Below are positions 14,492 through 20,132 of a stretch of DNA of 20,132 nucleotides, piece by piece. The notes beneath the pieces are model-generated. The model searched no databases, was not told the origin of the DNA, and saw nothing but the letters and a program-made list of their open reading frames with translations. Position 1 is the first letter of the stretch, and each line of letters opens with the position of its first letter. The position numbers and the translations under genes were made by a program. The DNA is from a virus, in IMG/VR virus record IMGVR_UViG_3300028840_000175, positions 1 to 20,132 of that record; one strand, 5' to 3'.

Positions 14492-16261
14492 ATGGCTTGG
14501 TTTAAAGGAACAGCAACAGATTATAAGGATATGATGGACGAGATTGCTACCATCGGTGACGATGAGCATATCAGTGCAGCTACCATCTACGCTGGAGGCT
14601 CTGGCTACGCTATTGGGGATACTGTATCCTTGAACACTGGGACATATGATCACGCTCCTGAGATTGAGGTGCGTGGTATCGTCACGGCTGACGTGGTGGC
14701 CACCGTGGCCTCTATCGTTGCCGGTGGAACTGGCTACTCCGTGGGGGACACTCTTAACATCGACGGTGGGACATTCACTACAGCCTGTGTCCTTGAAGTG
14801 GTGACAGAGTCCGCAGGTGTTGTCACATCATTGCAGATTAATAACCCTGGGGCATATTCTGTACAGCCTGCGGGAACGCTGACAACTACGGCTCTGACCG
14901 GATCTGGTAATGATGACCTGACCGTCACCGTGACTTGGACATCCTCCGTGGCAGGAATCGTTACCGATATCCTTATCTCAGATGCAGGGGCAGCTACGGT
15001 TACACCTACAGATCCTGTGGCCACGACTGCAACAATCGGAACAGGCACTGGCCTTCAGGTTGATCTCACTTGGACAGAGACAGCGTGGGAAACGCTGATG
15101 GACTATCAACCTGCCGTCATTGCTTCTGCGGTTGTATCCGCAGGAGGGACGGGCTACACCGTGGGTGACACACTCGTGGTTAATCCTGGGGCAGGGACGG
15201 CGGTAGAGTCCGCAAGCTTTACCGTGGCAACCGTGTCTGGTACGGCAGTGGCTACCGTGACACCTGCGGTGGACGGGTACTACGCGGCGACACCGGCCAA
15301 CCCCGCAGCCACTACAAGCACCGGAGGTGGGACTGGATGCACCCTGACCATCACCTGGGGAGTATATGCCTCTTCAACATATACGGACGAAAAAGTAATG
15401 ATCCTGCATAATACTGTTGAGGATGTATATGTGGGATGGAAGTCCTACAACAGAACCAGTACTGATGGTGACGTTTGGCTGTGCGAAGGCTTCACTGGAT
15501 TCAACACACTGGCGGGCAAATGGGAAGATCAGCCCGGAGCCAGCGGCCTAGACATCGCCTTCGTGCCCTTGCATGATTCATCGTTCAGTTATTACCTGTC
15601 TATAACTAACAGAAGAATTGTTGGAGTGTTTGATCTAGGCTCCACCATCAATTCCATGTACTGTGGTCTGATTGATCCTCATATGACAGAAACAGAGTAC
15701 CCGTATCCTCAGGTAATTCTGGGGTGCATCACCGGGGCACAGAAGTATACCTATACTTCTCCAAGCTATGCTGGACTACCGCACCCATGCTCGGCGAGTA
15801 CCAGCTATGGGCCGGGGTGGATCAGACGTCCTGACGGTACGTTTGACTATGTGGTAAACGGCGTTTTGTCTCTAGGGAACATTTCACCGCTGGATGATTA
15901 TGTGGCTATTCAGCCTACCGGGCACCAATACAACTATACTCCAACAGGTTCAGCAGGGTGGTATGTTCCATCCCAAAGTAAGTCCTGGTGGACTCTGGTT
16001 CGGCCTCAAGATGTTGACTCATCGCAGTTGGAGCACCTAAGACGATTCAATGATGAATACAACCTGTGGCCCCTGACGTTGGACGACAACGAGACCAACC
16101 AACGGCTGCTTGGTCAAATGACCGAATGCTATTGGCTTGACAACTTTGACGGAAACTTGAGTAACGCTGACAGAGTTTGGGTAGACGGAGAACCTTACCG
16201 TGTATTCCAAAACTGTAAGAAAACAAACAAGACTAATTGGTGGGCACTAAAGGAGGCGTAA
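14492..16261 (+). CDS. Tail protein with GGxGYxxGD beta repeats
   Basis: 589 residues with AAGGAG 5 nt upstream of ATG 14492. Three copies of an AGG(S/T)GYxxGDT(V/L) motif occur at about residues 34-45, 77-88 and 217-228, each beginning a Thr/Val/Gly-rich beta unit that ends in a TVTWT/DLTW/TITW strand (147-150, 190-194, 285-289). A different C-terminal half (about 295-589) is rich in Trp, Tyr and Asn (WICEGFTGF-like, LPHPCSAS, WWTLVRP, WWALKEA). It resembles virion proteins I have seen next to tape measure genes but cannot name. The N-terminal repeats look like a stalk or surface-exposed array and the C-terminal half like the tail-bound domain. Function is inferred. The stop overlaps the next start (TAATG). 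Confidence 0.75.
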   Translation: MAWFKGTATDYKDMMDEIATIGDDEHISAATIYAGGSGYAIGDTVSLNTGTYDHAPEIEVRGIVTADVVATVASIVAGGTGYSVGDTLNIDGGTFTTACVLEVVTESAGVVTSLQINNPGAYSVQPAGTLTTTALTGSGNDDLTVTVTWTSSVAGIVTDILISDAGAATVTPTDPVATTATIGTGTGLQVDLTWTETAWETLMDYQPAVIASAVVSAGGTGYTVGDTLVVNPGAGTAVESASFTVATVSGTAVATVTPAVDGYYAATPANPAATTSTGGGTGCTLTITWGVYASSTYTDEKVMILHNTVEDVYVGWKSYNRTSTDGDVWLCEGFTGFNTLAGKWEDQPGASGLDIAFVPLHDSSFSYYLSITNRRIVGVFDLGSTINSMYCGLIDPHMTETEYPYPQVILGCITGAQKYTYTSPSYAGLPHPCSASTSYGPGWIRRPDGTFDYVVNGVLSLGNISPLDDYVAIQPTGHQYNYTPTGSAGWYVPSQSKSWWTLVRPQDVDSSQLEHLRRFNDEYNLWPLTLDDNETNQRLLGQMTECYWLDNFDGNLSNADRVWVDGEPYRVFQNCKKTNKTNWWALKEA

Positions 16262-17310
16262 TGGCATACTCTACCACTACATCTATTACAGACCAAGACG
16301 ACCTAATGTCACAAGTATCTACATTCGCGGTAGCTCGTGGGTGGACTGAGGATAATTATGACGCGGTCAATAAGAAGATGTCACTACATAAAGGCAACTG
16401 TTATGTACACTTCTTCTGGAACGATACCTCCACCAACGGAGCCACCTACGGAACCAGCATCGGTATGTATCAGTCCTTGGGATATATTGATGCAGCAACG
16501 GCCTCCCACGCCCACACGAATGACTCTCAGAATGGAGCATCGACCGCTGCCACCCTATCTAAGGAACGTGGTATCAAATACATTGGACCGGGACCGTACA
16601 CTGCATTGCACCTTCACGGCCACACGGATACCGATGTCATCTATTGCATCCTAGAGTACGCACCTGGGCTTTACTCCCACTTCGCTTTTGGAAATATCGA
16701 GAAGGTAGGGACATGGACAGGAGGAGAGTTCGTTGCTGGGCATCACTGGACTCCTGAACAGAGCGGTACGAGCTTGGACGACCCTAAAAGTACGCTGCAC
16801 AATTTCCTGTTGGACGGGGTGAACTTCAATAACGCATTTAACTATCCAGACTCTATTAGGATCGCGTCCACTATCCACATGGAAGGGCTGCCTAATCAGC
16901 AGACAGAGAATCCGTACTACGGAGCAGTTGGTAGTTGGTCTAATATGATAACTGCATCTGCATACACAGAAGGGCGTGACGGAAACGAGCGGGCTATTGT
17001 GTATGGTGGATGTCGCGACGGTATCGGAGTACAGCAGTTTGGATGGGCTGTGGCGGATGTAAGTAAAGGATATATTCCCATCATTCCCGTTGAGCTTTTC
17101 TATGTGTATAATAAAACGGGCGAGTCTGATGACTTCTACTACCTAGGGCGTATGGCCCATGCGGGTATGATTCAGTTGGCTGGAATTGATCCAGCACAGG
17201 CCCTGACAATTGGAGCAGAAACCTGGAGAGCATATCCATGTGTCCGCAAGTCTAAGGTAGGTAGCAACGCCAAAGAGTCTTGGGACATGGGAATGATTTA
17301 CAAACAATAA
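16261..17310 (+). CDS. Tail-associated virion protein
   Basis: 349 residues from ATG 16261, which overlaps the upstream stop and has AAAGGAGG about 4 nt upstream. An in-frame ATG at 16237 lies before that ribosome site and is rejected. The N-terminus (SITDQDDLMSQVSTFAVARGWTED) and a central HFAFGNIEKVGTWTGGEFVAGHHW resemble tail-tip proteins of siphoviruses that I recall only as 'virion structural protein'. The last 30 residues (WRAYPCVRKSKV...SWDMGMIYKQ) carry a W-x-x-(F/Y)-P-x-x-x-K...G-x-(A/I)-Y-K ending that recurs in that group. No catalytic motif is seen. It is likely a baseplate-like or tail-tip component. Confidence 0.7.
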   Translation: MAYSTTTSITDQDDLMSQVSTFAVARGWTEDNYDAVNKKMSLHKGNCYVHFFWNDTSTNGATYGTSIGMYQSLGYIDAATASHAHTNDSQNGASTAATLSKERGIKYIGPGPYTALHLHGHTDTDVIYCILEYAPGLYSHFAFGNIEKVGTWTGGEFVAGHHWTPEQSGTSLDDPKSTLHNFLLDGVNFNNAFNYPDSIRIASTIHMEGLPNQQTENPYYGAVGSWSNMITASAYTEGRDGNERAIVYGGCRDGIGVQQFGWAVADVSKGYIPIIPVELFYVYNKTGESDDFYYLGRMAHAGMIQLAGIDPAQALTIGAETWRAYPCVRKSKVGSNAKESWDMGMIYKQ

Positions 17311-17319
17311 GGAGTTGTT

Positions 17320-17694
17320 ATGAGTTTTAGTAATACAGTTGAGACAGCAGTCCTCACCTACCTTATGGGGACATATGCTACATGGTATGTAGGCTACGGA
17401 ACCGCATCAGCGGGGGAAGATGGCAGCACTGCGGCAGAGCCCGCAGGTGGTACAGGCTACGCCCGTGAAGCATACGGAGCATACACTGTCACCGGGAACA
17501 CTGTCACCAACGATGCGGCCATTACTTTTGATGCTGCAACGTCGTCTCAAGGGACAATCACCCACATTTATTTCTACAGTGCCTTGACATCAGGAACCTT
17601 CCTGGGCGAGAAAGCCTTGACGACTCCTCTATCTGCCATCGCTGGGTTTATCCTTGAGTTCGATGCGGGTGACTGTAAAATCACACACGACTAA
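17320..17694 (+). CDS. Small tail-tip/fibre protein (gp80-like fold)
   Basis: 124 residues with AAGGAG 5 nt upstream. The pattern is N-terminal helix (SNTVETAVLTYLMGTYATWYVGYGTA), then AGEDGSTAAEPAGGTGYARE, then ITFDAATSSQGTITHIYFYSAL and ALTTPLSAIAG. It is recognisable from many small phage tail proteins with the consensus 'YVGL...P.EDG...EP.G.GYAR...ITF..AT...GTITH...' (related to mycobacteriophage gp80-type minor tail proteins). It is a small beta-sandwich thought to sit at the tail tip or fibre base. The key EDG, GYAR and GTITH elements are all present. It is followed 17 nt later by the large adhesin gene. Confidence 0.75.
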   Translation: MSFSNTVETAVLTYLMGTYATWYVGYGTASAGEDGSTAAEPAGGTGYAREAYGAYTVTGNTVTNDAAITFDAATSSQGTITHIYFYSALTSGTFLGEKALTTPLSAIAGFILEFDAGDCKITHD

Positions 17695-17711
17695 TTAAAA
17701 GGTAATTCCTT

Positions 17712-20132
17712 ATGGCTGCAATTCTTGACGGCGTAGACCAGTATTTCAGTACAGGTGTAGGTTACCCTATGATCACTACCACACCATTCACTATGGTGGG
17801 GTGGGCTCTTCATGACAATGTCACTAAATCGGGCATCCTATGTAGTGTCACAGACGATTCTAATGATATTCATATCATTCAGCCTCGTGGGTCGATTGAT
17901 GACTACAACTCCGCATCATCCTATGATGGGTCTTGGTCTAGTGCTGTCGGTACTGTAGCGTATGATGATACAACCTGGCAACACTTCGCAGGAGTGTTCA
18001 CTAGTTCTACATTAAGAGCGTGTTTTCTGGACGGTGCCGATAAACAAACAAATACCGGATCGCAGAATCCTTCCGGTATGAACCAGTTTATGGTAGGGGC
18101 TCACAAGACCGGAGGTAGTAATTACTTTCAAGGTAAGGTGACCCATGTCGCTATCTGGGATGTCGCTCTAACTGACGATGAGATTCTCGCGTTGGCCCAC
18201 GGGGCTCTTCCTACTTCCATTCAACTTAGCAATCTACAAGGATACTGGCCTCTGGTTGATGATGGCGTGGATGAAACAGCCACTAGAAACCTTACCGGAT
18301 ACAATAGCCCAACCTTCGACGCCACTCAGGCTCTGAGTACTTTCATCTTAAGGGATTGGCATTTTGGAGAGACCGCCTGGGACGGATCGTTGTCAAGTAC
18401 ATTCTGGATGGGACACACGTTCACTACCACATCTGCCTATACTAGTACCAAGGCTAAATTGAAGTACTATCGGGCAGGCTCTGGGGAGACTGGAACCTTG
18501 GATGTTAGCCTACGTGCTACCTCTGGTGGGCTACCTACAGGGGCCGACCTAGCCTCTGCCTCTATTGACGTCACTACTCTGACAACAAGTTCTTCGGGAG
18601 CTTGGTACGAGTTTGAGTGGACTACTCCTGTGGCCCTGTCCGACGCTACTCAGTATGCCCTTATAGCCAGACCAAGCAGCAGTGCTGGGTCTGTATACAC
18701 CAGAACTGAAGCTCCACCCACCAATTCAGGTGGGACACTGGTCTATTCTGCGGACAGTGGTTCGTCGTGGGTATCTAACAGTTCTTATGATGTCCCATTT
18801 GAACTATTTTCTGCCGGGGCTGGAACAGCAACACAAGCGGTGATCGAGCTTGACGGGGCGGGTGACTTCGACCTTAGCCCTAAGGCAAAATATCAGCAGA
18901 TTATCGAGCTTGACGGGGCTGGAGACTTCACTCTATTGCCCAGCTATTCTAATTCGGAAAACCTAGGTAGCATTGTCAGCACGCCATTCCCTGGGCATAC
19001 CCCTGGAGTAGTTCGCCATAATGAAGGGCATGACCCACGTCATGATGAAAGAACCCCTGTACTGTTTGACAGCATTGGCACCGGAGAGGCTACGGATGAG
19101 GATCGTATCACCATCCCTATTAAGAATGAGGCAGGACACCACAGGGCAGAAATCTTTGACCACTGGTATGAACACACTCACCTGTTGCCCAGAGTTGTGC
19201 AAGAGTTGGGGAACGTTGTTTCTGCGACCTCCTTCCCTGTTGACTTGTATAATGCTGACCGGTTTAACGACATTACCATCGTCAGCATCACAGATAATCT
19301 GGACCCTGGTGTGACAATTGTTGGCGTACCTGCGACTCCGTTTGTTATTAAGAGCCAAGATAGTATGGCCGCCACGGTGTATATCGACACTACCGGTGGG
19401 CTTACTATTGACTCAAGCTACACCTTCACTGCCGACGACGCTACAACATATACTCTGTATATCGAAGGTTCACGTATCGTGCTTCTGCCTATCCGGCCTG
19501 AGACTCCAATGCGTGAGCACTTGATCTTCGACACCAAGATCCTGGAAGCTACTGACGGAACAGAGCAACGTATCGCCATGCGTAAGACTCCTCGATCCAT
19601 GTTCGAGATGACAATCAAGCATGACAACCGGCGTATGATGGAAATGCTCCTGTTCGACCGTCAATCTAAGGTAGTTGCTTGTCCTGCATGGCATGAGCCC
19701 TCTTACCTGACCTCAGACGTCACGGTGGGGGACTATACTGTTAATGTTAACACAACAGATTATGCAAACTTCTATGTCGGCGGGCACGCTATCATCCTAC
19801 AGGATGAGTGGACATACGATGCCTTGCAGATCGCCTCTATGACTGCAACATCATTGACTTTTGATTCTCCTGCGGCCACTGCCTATTCTTCTAAAAATAA
19901 GAAGATCCACGTCATGCCCCTGATGACTGCTTGGATGAATTCCAATGTAGCTGCCTCCAAGAATTTGTACAACCAGCAGACGTTCAACATCCGGCTAGAT
20001 GTGGGATCGGTGGATCAAGACATCGCCGATGCGAGCACCTGGAGCACCTTCGACAGTAAGGTCTTCTTGGATGATCCTAATATGGTAGAGGGAAACATCT
20101 TGAATGAAGCTCTGGAGACTAAGGTCCTGGTG
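17712..20132 (+). CDS. Large tail-tip/adhesin fusion with LamG-like lectin domain, 3' end outside window
   Basis: ATG 17712 (AAGG 9 nt upstream) opens a frame with no stop up to the window end, at least 807 codons. Residues 1 to about 170 form a LamG/concanavalin-like jellyroll: TTPFTMVGWA, WQHFAGVFTSSTLRACFLDGA, and the hallmark FQGKVTHVAIWDVALTDDEILALAHG (139-164). Residues about 218-370 are a second beta-sandwich of carbohydrate-binding appearance (GHTFTTTSAY, LKYYRAGSGETGTLDVSL, ATQYALIARP). A 20-residue tandem repeat follows (377-396, 397-416). Residues about 595-807 (FDTKILEATDGTEQRIAMRKTPR, then YLTSDVTVGDYTVNVNTTDYANFYVGG) match a phage tail hub/distal-tail family. It probably anchors receptor-binding domains directly to the tail tip. 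Confidence 0.85.
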   Translation, partial: MAAILDGVDQYFSTGVGYPMITTTPFTMVGWALHDNVTKSGILCSVTDDSNDIHIIQPRGSIDDYNSASSYDGSWSSAVGTVAYDDTTWQHFAGVFTSSTLRACFLDGADKQTNTGSQNPSGMNQFMVGAHKTGGSNYFQGKVTHVAIWDVALTDDEILALAHGALPTSIQLSNLQGYWPLVDDGVDETATRNLTGYNSPTFDATQALSTFILRDWHFGETAWDGSLSSTFWMGHTFTTTSAYTSTKAKLKYYRAGSGETGTLDVSLRATSGGLPTGADLASASIDVTTLTTSSSGAWYEFEWTTPVALSDATQYALIARPSSSAGSVYTRTEAPPTNSGGTLVYSADSGSSWVSNSSYDVPFELFSAGAGTATQAVIELDGAGDFDLSPKAKYQQIIELDGAGDFTLLPSYSNSENLGSIVSTPFPGHTPGVVRHNEGHDPRHDERTPVLFDSIGTGEATDEDRITIPIKNEAGHHRAEIFDHWYEHTHLLPRVVQELGNVVSATSFPVDLYNADRFNDITIVSITDNLDPGVTIVGVPATPFVIKSQDSMAATVYIDTTGGLTIDSSYTFTADDATTYTLYIEGSRIVLLPIRPETPMREHLIFDTKILEATDGTEQRIAMRKTPRSMFEMTIKHDNRRMMEMLLFDRQSKVVACPAWHEPSYLTSDVTVGDYTVNVNTTDYANFYVGGHAIILQDEWTYDALQIASMTATSLTFDSPAATAYSSKNKKIHVMPLMTAWMNSNVAASKNLYNQQTFNIRLDVGSVDQDIADASTWSTFDSKVFLDDPNMVEGNILNEALETKVLV
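18840..18959 (+). repeat. Two 60-bp tandem units encoding a 20-residue repeat
   Basis: The bases at 18843-18868 recur at 18903-18928 (exact period 60) with two differences, encoding IELDGAGDF in both units (residues 378-386 and 398-406). The second half of each unit has diverged. The repeat links the carbohydrate-binding-like domain to the tail domain of the adhesin and may be a short beta-hairpin spacer. Confidence 0.8.

Noticed and set aside
18963-19694. Several short frames on both strands near the right end
   Set aside because: All lie within the single long + strand frame starting at 17712, which is open to the window edge and has recognisable domains.
1-20132. Defence system, CRISPR array, tRNA, integrase or insertion sequence
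   Set aside because: I looked for direct-repeat arrays, cloverleaf-like sequences, recombinase or transposase motifs and toxin-antitoxin-like gene pairs and saw none. The content is structural phage genes throughout.

Overview
This window is almost entirely the virion-assembly half of a tailed double-stranded DNA phage with siphovirus-type (long, non-contractile tail) gene content. All genes read left to right on the + strand and are tightly packed, often with stop/start overlaps of the TAATG or ATGA kind and good Shine-Dalgarno sites. The order is the classic one: small and large terminase, portal, scaffold, major capsid, head-tail connectors, tail terminator, tail tube, frameshifted tail-assembly chaperones, tape measure, then tail-tip and adhesin genes. 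No integrase, repressor, lysis gene, tRNA or CRISPR array is visible, so lifestyle and host cannot be read here. The AGGAGG-type ribosome sites and sigma70-like promoters fit an ordinary bacterial host, possibly a proteobacterium, but that is only a guess.

Layout. 1-738: the tail end of an unknown helical protein and a glycine-rich unknown protein. 740-3224: packaging genes (TerS from a TTG start, a Cys-rich small protein, a 55-residue protein, TerL). 3224-5534: portal of the DUF4055 type and a scaffolding protein. 5535-5731: a regulatory gap with a consensus promoter overlapping a perfect 13-bp dyad. 5732-7883: major capsid protein, a probable capsid accessory (decoration-like) protein and an acidic unknown protein, separated by hairpin terminators and a twin palindromic repeat. 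7886-9252: connector (DnaT-like fold), head closure and tail terminator. 9262-10812: large tail tube protein with two inserted beta domains, then a strong terminator. 10888-11654: chaperone pair joined by a -1 frameshift at GGGAAAC. 11686-12123: an HK97-gp10-like protein with its own promoter, probably leaderless. 12113-14482: tape measure. 14492 to the end: a beta-repeat tail protein, two further tail proteins and a very long adhesin/tail-tip fusion running off the window.

Most notable: two promoters 6 kb apart (before the capsid gene and before the gp10-like gene) share an extended -35 box, an extended -10 and a 10-bp motif in the same spacer position but in opposite orientation. This suggests a phage-specific regulatory switch on selected structural genes. 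A second, unrelated pair of near-identical 20-bp palindromes lies just behind the capsid terminator, where a promoter for the next gene would be expected.
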